Origin: Brumimicrobium salinarum
Lineage (GTDB): Bacteria; Bacteroidota; Bacteroidia; Flavobacteriales_D; Crocinitomicaceae
Length of the DNA stretch: 64,000 nucleotides
Direction of reading: 5' to 3'
Assembly (NCBI RefSeq): GCF_002844555.1
Contig: NZ_PJNI01000007.1
Location: 124,001 to 188,000, forward strand
The number at the start of each line of letters is the position of its first letter. The stretch's first letter is position 1. The position numbers and the translations under genes are program-made. The notes beneath the pieces are model-generated. The model worked only from the letters and a program-made list of their open reading frames with translations, made no database searches and had not been told where the DNA came from. This document shows, piece after piece, positions 56,553 to 64,000 of this stretch.

Positions 56553-57059
56553 TTATTTATTTTTTCCACGAACCCCCATTTCAATAACTTCCAAGTTCTT
56601 TATTTCTCCTGATAACAAGTCAAACCGCAAGAGTGTTTTTACCGTGTGAAAACCATGATTTCCACAGGCTCCTGGATTAAGCCACAACATTTGGTGTTTT
56701 GGATCAAACTTTACGAGTAAAATGTGTGAATGACCACAAATAAATAGTTGAGGAGCGCCATTTTTATTTATTTCCTGTAGTAATGGTTTTGAATATTTTC
56801 CAGGTTTACCAGCAATATGCGTCATCAGTACCTCGACACCATTGCGTTCAAAACGTTGAAATTCGGGGAGTTCACGTCGTATATTTGTACCATCAATATT
56901 TCCGTAAACGCCAACCAAAGGCTTGAAAGCACTTAATTTTTCAAGTATCGTTATATCCCCAACATCTCCAGCATGCCATATTTCATCCACGTCTTTAAAA
57001 TACGTAAATACTCTTTCATCTAGAAAACTATGGGTGTCAGAAAGTAAACCTATTTTCAT
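56553..57059 (-). CDS. YfcE/MJ0936-type metallophosphoesterase
   Basis: This 168-residue calcineurin-like phosphoesterase has all the metal motifs: LLSDTHS (residue 4), HAGDVGD (30), VYGNIDG (52), MTHIAG (80) and ICGHSHI (110). It is a small soluble phosphodiesterase; the substrate is not fixed by sequence. It is separated from porQ by 59 bases. Confidence 0.9.
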   Translation of the reverse strand: MKIGLLSDTHSFLDERVFTYFKDVDEIWHAGDVGDITILEKLSAFKPLVGVYGNIDGTNIRRELPEFQRFERNGVEVLMTHIAGKPGKYSKPLLQEINKNGAPQLFICGHSHILLVKFDPKHQMLWLNPGACGNHGFHTVKTLLRFDLLSGEIKNLEVIEMGVRGKNK

Positions 57060-57084
57060 ACTTTATTTCAATTCATCACAATAA

Positions 57085-57124
57085 AAAAACTTCTGTCTTA
57101 TAATTATATAAAACAGAAGTTTTT
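57085..57124 (-). terminator. Terminator after the chalcone isomerase-like gene
   Basis: AAAAACTTCTGT (57085-57096) and ACAGAAGTTTTT (57113-57124) make a perfect 12-bp stem with a 16-base loop. It is 24 bases downstream of the minus-strand stop at 57149. Confidence 0.8.
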
Positions 57125-57148
57125 ATACTTTAAATATTTAAAAAGTCC

Positions 57149-57715
57149 CTATACTTTTCCAAGCATTGCTTTTTTAACTGAGGCATCTGCAGGCTTTTTC
57201 CCAAGCCAAATTCCCCATAGTGCTTTTTTGAATGCTAGACCTTTCGCTCCTCCTAAATGTTTACCATTCATATAAACTTCAATTCCACTAGAAGGTTTGT
57301 ATATTAAAATGATATCATCTCCTTCTTTAAACTCAACATTGAACAGTTTCATAAATTCGGCAATTTCTGATTCACTTGCTTTTCCTTCAGTTGAAGTAGC
57401 AAAACCATCTTTGACCGTTTCCACAAACTTATCGCGTGTAACTTTATTTGATAATATTTTTAAACGCATAGCAGACTCTTCATTTTGATCTATAATGGTT
57501 TGTGCATTACTCGTTCTTTCGGGTACGTATAGTGCAGCAACATATAGATTGAAGAAATACTTTTGACGTAATCCTGCACCGTTGTATTCAACGACCTTAT
57601 CACTGATTTTCATTTTTGTAGGAAACTCAGCACCGGCAACAGTAACTTTTTGTGCATTTACAGAAAAGGAAAGTACAATCGCTGTAAATAAAGAAACAAT
57701 TAAATTTAATTTCAT
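57149..57715 (-). CDS. Chalcone isomerase-like exported protein
   Basis: This 188-residue protein has a signal peptide (LNLIVSLFTAIVLSFSVNA). The mature part matches the bacterial chalcone isomerase-like family: GAEFPTKMKISDKVVEYNGA, RQKYFFNLYVAALYV and GIWLGKKPADASVKKAML. These are periplasmic fatty-acid-binding-like folds without proven enzyme activity. Intact and monocistronic. Confidence 0.88.
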   Translation of the reverse strand: MKLNLIVSLFTAIVLSFSVNAQKVTVAGAEFPTKMKISDKVVEYNGAGLRQKYFFNLYVAALYVPERTSNAQTIIDQNEESAMRLKILSNKVTRDKFVETVKDGFATSTEGKASESEIAEFMKLFNVEFKEGDDIILIYKPSSGIEVYMNGKHLGGAKGLAFKKALWGIWLGKKPADASVKKAMLGKV

Positions 57716-57784
57716 AGTTTTGATTTTAATGAATAATGCTTATTTTTAGACAAATCTTATTCCAAATTTACAAATAAAATTATT

Positions 57785-58066
57785 ATGAATAAACTATTTA
57801 CACTATTACTAAGTTCAACTGTACTTTTTTTAGCTTCTTGTGGGGGCGGATGGTCTGATGATCAGAAAAATATGGTTAAAAATGAATGTATTACCGAAGG
57901 AGGGTATGATTGTGACTGTTATGTAGACAAAGCAGTTGAAACATTTAAAAATCCTGAAGCTTATAATGCAATGGAGGATGCGAAAAAAGAGGCCTTTAAT
58001 ACTGCAATTGAAGATTGTGAAGTAGAAGAGGAGGCTGTTGATGAAGAAAACTTAGAATCCTTCTAA
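57785..58066 (+). CDS. Small lipoprotein, hypothetical
   Basis: This 93-residue protein has lipobox LASC near residue 19. The mature part has a cysteine cluster (KNECITEGGYDCDCYVDKA) and a highly acidic C-terminus (VEEEAVDEENLES). The pattern resembles small cysteine-containing Bacteroidota lipoproteins of unknown function. It converges with the next gene and overlaps it by four bases. Confidence 0.75.
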   Translation: MNKLFTLLLSSTVLFLASCGGGWSDDQKNMVKNECITEGGYDCDCYVDKAVETFKNPEAYNAMEDAKKEAFNTAIEDCEVEEEAVDEENLESF

Positions 58067-58749
58067 AAATCGGATTTAAAGAATAAGAAAACAGTGCTTT
58101 CATTAGAAATCACTGTTTTTTTGGCTTTATCCTGACCACTCGTTTGCCAATACACAGCCCCTTGCTTAGCTTGATGAATAACATAATACCAACCTAAATC
58201 ATTGTTTTCGAATAGTATTTTTTCCCAATCAATTCTATTCACTGTTTTTAAACTTTCGATGTAATGAATAGTTTGTTGGTTTACCCAAATCACAAATGAG
58301 TTTTTTTGTACATTTTTAATTTCATTGATGCGCAAAGACTCACACTTTGTCCCGAAGCAGTCAAGCCAATTATAAAAAGCATTCATTGTTTTTGTGCTAT
58401 CTTCAAACGTCCATGTTAGATATTGAAAATAATTGCTGTCTTTAAAAAGATATATTTCTTCTTTATCGACATATCCTAATCGATTTGGCATAAACAATTG
58501 ATTGTTCTTCTTTAATTTTTCTGTTGAGTCTAAACGAATGGAGGATGCGCGCTTGAGAATTTTCTCGGTCCGTTTAGATAGCTGAAAAGTATCTGTTTTC
58601 ACTGAGTCTTCTACGTAATCATATTGTCTTTCGGCTTGTGGAAGAATTTCTTTCGATGAAATTACTTCTGCTTCTTGTTGTGTGTCGGTTGCACAAGAGG
58701 TGATGAGAGAAATGATCAGTATGAAGTAAGCAAATACCCTGTTTTTCAT
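58063..58749 (-). CDS. Lipoprotein, hypothetical
   Basis: This 228-residue protein has a signal peptide with lipobox ITSC near residue 19. No domain is recognised. It starts directly after the stop of the threonine aldolase gene at 58750, so it is read from the same transcript. Its C-terminal codons contain the opposing terminator hairpin. Confidence 0.7.
   Translation of the reverse strand: MKNRVFAYFILIISLITSCATDTQQEAEVISSKEILPQAERQYDYVEDSVKTDTFQLSKRTEKILKRASSIRLDSTEKLKKNNQLFMPNRLGYVDKEEIYLFKDSNYFQYLTWTFEDSTKTMNAFYNWLDCFGTKCESLRINEIKNVQKNSFVIWVNQQTIHYIESLKTVNRIDWEKILFENNDLGWYYVIHQAKQGAVYWQTSGQDKAKKTVISNESTVFLFFKSDF
58088..58122 (+). terminator. Terminator of the small lipoprotein gene, inside the opposing gene
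   Basis: AAAACAGTG (58088-58096) and CACTGTTTT (58111-58119) with a T7 run form a hairpin 22 bases after the plus-strand stop. It lies within the 3' coding end of the gene at 58063. Confidence 0.65.
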
Positions 58750-59772
58750 TTAAGAAATGGTTTTTAAGATATGAATGCAATCATTAATGTCCTTATTTGT
58801 AATATCTAAATGCGTTACCATTCGAAAGGTTTGTTCGCCAAAAGGCATAAAAAACAATCCTTTTTGAGCGCATTTTTGGATAATTTTATCAACGTTTTTA
58901 TGAGCAGCAACTTTGGCTACGATTATATTTGTTTGTACGGGTAGCACGTTTTCTATCCAAGTTAATTGTTGTAATTCATTTTCTAATTGTTTAGCGTGCA
59001 GGTGATCTTCTTTTAACCTATCGATGTTGTTTTGCATCGCGTATAATCCACCAGCAGCAATAATACCTGCTTGGCGCATTCCTCCACCCATAACTTTTCT
59101 TACGCGTCTTGCACGATCAATAAAATCTTTATTACCCAATAAAATAGAACCAACAGGAGCTCCTAATCCTTTGGAAAGACATATTGAAATAGAGTCAAAA
59201 GGACGGGCATATTCGTGGGGCTGTATTTTATTTTCTATAAGTGCGTTAAAAACACGTGCACCATCTAAATGCAGCGGAAGGTTATTCGAGTCGCAAACTT
59301 TGCGTATTTCTTTAATGGCGTTAAAATCATAAATAGCTCCACCCCCCCGATTCATGGTGTCTTCTAAAGCAACTAAACGCGTTAAAGGATAATGGGGGTT
59401 TGTGGGGTCTTTTATGTTTTCCGCTACAGCTTCGGCAGTTATTCTTCCCCGATCTCCTTTTAGTAACTGAACAGAACATCCACTGTTTTTTGCAATTCCA
59501 CCCCCTTCATAAAAGTAGATGTGTGCATCCTCTGAACAAATTACTGCATCGCCAGGTTTACAATGCACATTGATCGCTATTTGATTGGTTTGAGTACCTG
59601 AAGCGCAAAACAAAGCCGCTTCTTTATCAAAGTACTTAGCTGCATACGCCTCTAGTTTATTAATAGTAGGATCTTCCTGAAACACATCATCTCCTAATGG
59701 TGCTTCCATCATAAATAATTTCATAGCTTTACTAGGAAGGGTAACCGTGTCTGATCTTAAATCAATATGCAT
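58750..59772 (-). CDS. Low-specificity L-threonine aldolase family protein
   Basis: This 340-residue fold-type I PLP enzyme splits threonine or allo-threonine to glycine and acetaldehyde. It starts MHIDLRSDTVTLPSKAM, with FCASGTQTNQIAI near residue 55, LHLDGARVFNA near 166 and the PLP lysine in CLSKGLGAPVGS near 199. Length is normal. It is three bases after the O-methyltransferase gene and is co-transcribed with it. Confidence 0.93.
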   Translation of the reverse strand: MHIDLRSDTVTLPSKAMKLFMMEAPLGDDVFQEDPTINKLEAYAAKYFDKEAALFCASGTQTNQIAINVHCKPGDAVICSEDAHIYFYEGGGIAKNSGCSVQLLKGDRGRITAEAVAENIKDPTNPHYPLTRLVALEDTMNRGGGAIYDFNAIKEIRKVCDSNNLPLHLDGARVFNALIENKIQPHEYARPFDSISICLSKGLGAPVGSILLGNKDFIDRARRVRKVMGGGMRQAGIIAAGGLYAMQNNIDRLKEDHLHAKQLENELQQLTWIENVLPVQTNIIVAKVAAHKNVDKIIQKCAQKGLFFMPFGEQTFRMVTHLDITNKDINDCIHILKTIS

Positions 59773-59775
59773 GTT

Positions 59776-60417
59776 CTATTTTTTTCGTATTACCATTAAT
59801 CCATCTCTGATGGGCATAAGTACATTTTCGACACGGGGATCATCTTGAATTTTTTGGTTAAAAATCTTAAGTGCTTCAGTGTCCTTGTCATTTTTCTTGG
59901 TGGGCGCTATTACTTTTCCTGACCACAGTACATTGTCTGCAATAATTATCGATCCACTGGGAAGATCTTTTATAAGTAGGTCGTAATAATTACTGTAATT
60001 AGTTTTATCTGCATCAATAAACACGAGATCAAAATCTAGATCTAAGGTTGGTACGATTTCCATAGCATCACCAACAATCATTTTAATTTTGTTGGAATAT
60101 CCAGCCTTGTTAATATATTCATTGACCATGTCTTCTAACTCATAATTAACATCTAGGGTAAGAAGCATTCCATCTTCATCAAGTCCTTCAGCTAGGCAAA
60201 TTGCAGAATAACCTGTGTATGTTCCTATTTCTAATATTCTTTTAGGCCGAATCATTTTACTGAACATACTTAGCGTTCTACCTTGAAGATGTCCAGATAG
60301 CATACGTGGTTGAAGGACTTTTATATGGGTTTGCCTGTTGAGTTCTGCGAGTGTATCGGACTCATTGGATGTATGTGCATTGACATAATCCTCTAATTCT
60401 TGTTTTAAAAATTCCAT
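59776..60417 (-). CDS. SAM-dependent O-methyltransferase
   Basis: This 213-residue class I methyltransferase is of the caffeoyl-CoA/catechol family. Motif I is LEIGTYTGYSAICLAEGL (about residue 60), and the metal and catalytic region is DLVFIDADKTNYSNYYDLL followed by IIIADNVLWSG. The acceptor is unknown. It is the first gene of a three-gene operon with threonine aldolase and a lipoprotein, and starts 24 bases after the end of rnpB. Confidence 0.9.
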   Translation of the reverse strand: MEFLKQELEDYVNAHTSNESDTLAELNRQTHIKVLQPRMLSGHLQGRTLSMFSKMIRPKRILEIGTYTGYSAICLAEGLDEDGMLLTLDVNYELEDMVNEYINKAGYSNKIKMIVGDAMEIVPTLDLDFDLVFIDADKTNYSNYYDLLIKDLPSGSIIIADNVLWSGKVIAPTKKNDKDTEALKIFNQKIQDDPRVENVLMPIRDGLMVIRKK

Positions 60418-60440
60418 GAATCAAAAATAAGAAAAAAACA

Positions 60441-60808
60441 AAGGCAAACCATAAGCCGGGTTCTGTAAACCATCGAAGATGGCTGTTTGTCATTTATCTA
60501 GTCCCGAAGTCACCCGCGGGATCAATCGACCTACCCTCCAAGTTGAACGAGCAGTTCTCAAACCTTGGTTTACATGGTCTTTCAGTCCGTAAGGTTTACC
60601 TAGCCAACGATGTCACCATCGGAGCGGTGAGCTCTTACCTCGCCTTTTCACTATGACCTTGAATATTACTCCAAGGCTACTTATTTCTGTGGCACTATCT
60701 GTAATCTAATTGCTTAGAATCCTTCTCGTTAAGAAGTACGGTGCTCTGTACTGCCCAGACTTTCCTCTCTCTCGAATAAACGAAACAGCGACAAACTGGT
60801 TTGCCTTT
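60441..60808 (-). ncRNA. rnpB: RNase P RNA component (class A)
   Basis: On the minus strand the RNA starts with P1 (AAGGCAAACC) and has the universal GAGGAAAGTCTGGGC block near 60755-60770. It ends with CCCGGCTTATGGTTTGCC, whose last bases pair with P1 (60441-60450 with about 60798-60807). The internal signatures (GGTAAGAGCTCACCG near 60625 and the CGGGTGACTTCGGG hairpin near 60505) are typical. It is the catalytic RNA that matures tRNA 5' ends. Ends are accurate to a few bases. Confidence 0.95.
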
Positions 60809-60826
60809 GGTGCAAAAATACAATAT

Positions 60827-61060
60827 AACCCGTATTATTTAGCGTATTTTTTACATAAATAAATCATGAAATGGTTTGTCTAAAATTTTAAAACCAGCTT
60901 TGACCAAAGAAATGTTTTTTATTTCTAAATAAAAGGGTGCAATTATTGGGTTTAGACTGAATCCAAGGATGGGCTTTCGCTTATTAAATTATAGGATTAC
61001 CCTATTAAATTATTGCGTATTGAAACAAGTGGTAATTGAATACGAATAAAAAATACGCTA
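60827..61060 (+). repeat. Spacer with a long inverted repeat (family 1-related)
   Basis: The stretch begins AACCCGTATTATT like family 1 elements. TAGCGTATTTTTTA (60840-60853) and TAAAAAATACGCTA (61047-61060) are perfect 14-base inverted repeats about 193 bases apart. The interior has no gene. Confidence 0.5.
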
Positions 61061-61086
61061 GATTGACTGATTTTACATTCTAAGAT

Positions 61087-62157
61087 TTAATATCCAACTC
61101 CTATTTCAATGTTGAGATCACTTGGTACAACCTCTCCGGTTGTGTTGTTTCGAAATAAAGTATTTAATGATCCTTTCAGAAGTTTTACATTTTGATTGGT
61201 TTCACCACTTTCATATTCTACGATTTCATCTATTTCAAATAAAGATTCTTCAGGATTATCCCCCACAGATGTATATGTTGTGCCATTAATCAATAGGTCA
61301 AATTTGGCTTTTGCATCCCAAATTACAGCGGTGTGATGGCCGATTTTCGTAAAATCTTCAACACTAAAATAACTGTCAAAACTATTTATGTAGATCTCTT
61401 TTTCGAGGGTAACGCTATTTGAAAACTCTACTTGAGCTTTTAGTTTAAAAGTGTTTGGAAGTTCTGAAGCATTTAATGTTACGCCCTCTGCGTAAAAATC
61501 ATCATTAATAAACCATTTTACATTGTTGACAGTAGCGCTACTGGTTAAGGCTTCAGCTTGAAAATTATAATTTTGATCAAATTCATAATAAATATCTAAA
61601 TCAGTGTTTTTTCTGTATCCAACTAGGATAGTGTTGCATGTTTTAGCTTTTGCTCCGTTAATAAATTGTATATCAACACATATTTTATACTTTCCTGGTT
61701 CGTATAAAGTTAAGGTTGGAGTATTTTCGGGTTTATCATCAACAAACCAATTAAGCGATTCAATTTCTGAATTGTTTTCAAAGTCTTCCTTTTTAATTTC
61801 CAATAATTTAGTGTTTCCGAACTCCTCTGCAATCATATACGAAGTTGCGTCGTTAAAGATGTCTATTCCTGGAATATTAACATCTGCGTTATGTATTTTT
61901 ATCTTGATAGACTGCTGAGCATTACCAAGGTCTCCATTAAAAATACGAACATTATTCAGCGATGTATGATTGGCTACCATAACTGCATCATTTTCTCCAG
62001 CTTGTATCTCAATAGGAGTTTGTCCAATACTACCTTTTACATTGAAAACGGGTGTGTTTTCCGTTGGAAATTGCGGTAGTTCTTCTTTATCACATCCAAA
62101 AATAATGGACATAAAAAAGATGAGAACCGTTAAATATGTAATTTCTTTTAATTTCAT
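61087..62157 (-). CDS. Lipoprotein with Ig/PKD-like domains, hypothetical
   Basis: This 356-residue protein has a lipobox IFGC near residue 22. The mature part is beta-rich, with SLNWFVDDKPENTPTLTLYE, GKYKICVDIQFINGAK and VKWFINDDFYAEGVTL resembling PKD-like folds. It overlaps the upstream gene by four bases and is the last gene of the sigma-factor operon. It may be an envelope protein whose expression the sigma factor controls. Confidence 0.75.
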   Translation of the reverse strand: MKLKEITYLTVLIFFMSIIFGCDKEELPQFPTENTPVFNVKGSIGQTPIEIQAGENDAVMVANHTSLNNVRIFNGDLGNAQQSIKIKIHNADVNIPGIDIFNDATSYMIAEEFGNTKLLEIKKEDFENNSEIESLNWFVDDKPENTPTLTLYEPGKYKICVDIQFINGAKAKTCNTILVGYRKNTDLDIYYEFDQNYNFQAEALTSSATVNNVKWFINDDFYAEGVTLNASELPNTFKLKAQVEFSNSVTLEKEIYINSFDSYFSVEDFTKIGHHTAVIWDAKAKFDLLINGTTYTSVGDNPEESLFEIDEIVEYESGETNQNVKLLKGSLNTLFRNNTTGEVVPSDLNIEIGVGY

Positions 62158-63407
62158 TTGATTATGTTAAAACGCAAAGTTAATTGTCCATAAATAGGAT
62201 TAGTTGTTGCTGAATTATTGAAATACACATTGTCATTAATGCGTCCAGATATATTCGTTCCTACTTTTAATCCTGCACTAAATCGTTTGCTGATTGTATG
62301 TTCTAACCATACATATCCTTGAGTAGAGAACTTGTTAAGACCGTCTTTAGGTCCTTTGTATCTTTTTGTAGATTGTAATTGATTGTCTTTATAGAAACTA
62401 AGGTCCATTCCTGTGGATAATAAATAATTGGCTTGTACTCCTAATCCAAAGGATGTTTTATTAAATCTATATCCAAATTCTAAAGGTACATAAATATCAT
62501 AAAGACTTTGATAAGATAGATCACTTTGATGGTGACTAACGTCAAATCCATAAACCTTTGCTCTTTGTGAAACAACTAAGTCGGCGTTTGATGTGATTTG
62601 TGATCCTAAACCAAATCTTAAAAGTACATTATTAAAGTCGGCCTCTATGTTTAAAGACAAATTCACTATTCCAGATTCAAAAGGTCTGCTGGTTTCATAG
62701 TTTTCCATCACTCCACCACTAACTTTAGCGTATAAAGTTATGTTTTTAGTGTTATGTTGAGCCAAGCTAGATTCAAAAATATCACCTGGAGGGGCTTGAT
62801 TTATTCTTTGACTGTACTTTGCGTCTAGCGCTATATCTTTTCCGCTTTTTCCCTCTGTTTGTGTTGGTTCTTCATCCTCGATCTGTTCTTTTTTGAAAGC
62901 GTTGATTGGTCGATGATCAGAATTGGATTGCGTCAAAGTCTTACTCTTTTCATTCTTCTGGCTGAAATAAACCTCTTCTTTTGATTGTGGAGCAGTGTTT
63001 TTCTTGCTTATAAAATGTTCATTAGTGGGCTTGTCAAAACTATTATTGGTCGTAATTTTATTTTCAGTGATTTTAGCAACTTCTGTGTTATTCGTTTTTG
63101 ACTTTAATGTTGAACTTTCTTCGGTATTTTCATATTGATTATTTTTATTTATACCACTATCTAACGCAACTTGTGTGTACTTTACCTCTGCGGAATGATT
63201 GGTAAATAAAAACAAACCGAGAAAAATTAACATAGAAAATATAGTGGCACCACCTAGCGACCAAAATAAAAGAATTTTCTTTTTCTTATCCCTTTGTTTT
63301 AACAGAGTGCTCATTTCGTTCCAGTATTCAGCTTTGTACTGCGGTGCATTTTCTGCATGTGCAGCATCCCTGAATAATTGGTCTATATTGTTGAAATCTT
63401 TGCTCAT
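62154..63407 (-). CDS. Single-pass membrane protein, probable anti-sigma/outer-membrane-like protein
   Basis: This 417-residue protein has a cytoplasmic N-terminus (NNIDQLFRDAAHAENAPQY), one membrane helix (ILLFWSLGGATIFSMLIFLG, about 45-64), a long Asn/Lys/Glu-rich linker and a C-terminal beta-rich part ending YGQLTLRFNIIK. The N-terminal region and its place directly after an ECF sigma gene fit an anti-sigma factor. The C-terminus looks like an outer-membrane barrel. Overlaps with both neighbours are four bases. Confidence 0.75.
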   Translation of the reverse strand: MSKDFNNIDQLFRDAAHAENAPQYKAEYWNEMSTLLKQRDKKKKILLFWSLGGATIFSMLIFLGLFLFTNHSAEVKYTQVALDSGINKNNQYENTEESSTLKSKTNNTEVAKITENKITTNNSFDKPTNEHFISKKNTAPQSKEEVYFSQKNEKSKTLTQSNSDHRPINAFKKEQIEDEEPTQTEGKSGKDIALDAKYSQRINQAPPGDIFESSLAQHNTKNITLYAKVSGGVMENYETSRPFESGIVNLSLNIEADFNNVLLRFGLGSQITSNADLVVSQRAKVYGFDVSHHQSDLSYQSLYDIYVPLEFGYRFNKTSFGLGVQANYLLSTGMDLSFYKDNQLQSTKRYKGPKDGLNKFSTQGYVWLEHTISKRFSAGLKVGTNISGRINDNVYFNNSATTNPIYGQLTLRFNIIK

Positions 63408-63979
63408 ATAATCAATGTTTTCAATGTTGTTTTCTCTTGTTTCTCAATAAGCGCTTTAAGTTCTTTACGTGCAACTGATAAATGCCACTTTGAAGTTCCG
63501 TCAGACATTTCCATAATTTCACCAATTTCTTTATGATTATAGCCTTCAATGACGTATAACATAAAGACACGTTTGGTTGCAGGCTTTAAATAATCCAATA
63601 AACGCATAATACTAGATTCACCAAAGTTACTTTCTGCTTCATTTTTAATTCCCTCTGAATGATATTCTAATTCTCTATCCGTGTCTCGTTTGTGAATTTT
63701 TTCTTTGTACTTTTTATTTTTTCTGTATTCATCAATAAGTGTATTGGACATAACCCTTTTAGCCCAAGCCGCAAAATGAACATCGTCAAGATCTAATTTA
63801 TTGAGGTTGTCGATAATTTTCATAAAAGCAACGTTGTAAATAGCACGAGCATCTTGTTCATTATTATGATACCTCTTGCATATTGGCATCAAAAATTGAA
63901 AACAAGCCTCGTACAACTCTTTTTGAGCTTTGCGCTTATTTTTGGCGCATGACTTGAGTAATTTGACATCAACATGCAT
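63404..63979 (-). CDS. ECF-type RNA polymerase sigma factor
   Basis: This 191-residue protein has region 2 (ICKRYHNNEQDARAIYNVAF, then FAAWAKRVMSNTLIDEYRK) and region 4 (LKPATKRVFMLYVIEGYNHK, then EIGEIMEMSDGTSKWHLSVA). It lacks regions 1 and 3, as ECF factors do. It leads a three-gene operon with overlapping reading frames (anti-sigma-like protein, lipoprotein). The inducing signal is unknown. The upstream region is cut by the window edge. Confidence 0.93.
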   Translation of the reverse strand: MHVDVKLLKSCAKNKRKAQKELYEACFQFLMPICKRYHNNEQDARAIYNVAFMKIIDNLNKLDLDDVHFAAWAKRVMSNTLIDEYRKNKKYKEKIHKRDTDRELEYHSEGIKNEAESNFGESSIMRLLDYLKPATKRVFMLYVIEGYNHKEIGEIMEMSDGTSKWHLSVARKELKALIEKQEKTTLKTLII

Positions 63980-64000
63980 GTAGTTATTAACTCCTTTTAT

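Overview
The window is from a low-GC member of the Bacteroidota, most likely of the order Flavobacteriales (a Cryomorphaceae/Crocinitomicaceae-like lineage is a guess). The basis is the gliding genes gldF and gldG, the type IX secretion protein PorQ, cargo with type A and type B T9SS C-terminal signals, SprB repeats, many Bacteroidota lipoproteins, and -7 boxes of the TAnnTTTG type. 

Bases 1-15.2 kb are an accessory island. It holds small gene cassettes that each end in an integron attC-like site (near 1083, 2444, 3679, 14031 and 15072). In four cases the first bases of a cassette are the reverse complement of the R''-like box at its own 3' end (exact in three, 8 of 9 in the fourth), as expected for mobile integron cassettes. 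Cargo includes a HATPase signalling protein, an abortive-infection-like HEPN protein with a small partner, an Imm27-type immunity protein with a second small protein, a secreted vWA-like protein and a secreted orphan. Between the two runs of cassettes lies a type I restriction-modification operon (XRE regulator, hsdM, hsdS, a DUF4143 ATPase, hsdR). The last 57 residues of an IntI/Xer-type tyrosine recombinase remain at 12453-12626, just before the first cassette of the second run. Three copies of one internally deleted IS (422 bp when complete) are present. Two sit exactly at a cassette junction and the third interrupts the recombinase; all three are followed directly by GTT.

Bases 15.2-64 kb are core chromosome: gtrA-like, proline dehydrogenase, aroB, the thrS-infC-rpmI-rplT translation operon, a SAM hydroxide adenosyltransferase, gldF-gldG and dnaN, a ComEC-like channel, accA, ispE, a T9SS-secreted VCBS protein, an amidohydrolase, a TetR regulator, a WG-repeat/TonB-like/O-antigen ligase group, a 1523-residue SprB-repeat adhesin, a SiaB-family kinase, cinA, a nucleoside phosphorylase, porQ, threonine aldolase, an O-methyltransferase, RNase P RNA, and an ECF sigma operon at the right edge. 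Two families of short elements with terminal inverted repeats are scattered in the spacers.

Five otherwise normal genes (thrS, gldG, an amidohydrolase, cinA and a lipoprotein gene) are each split by a frameshift that one extra A/T in a homopolymer run would repair. This looks like a systematic homopolymer undercall in the assembly. I annotate each of these as a single gene.
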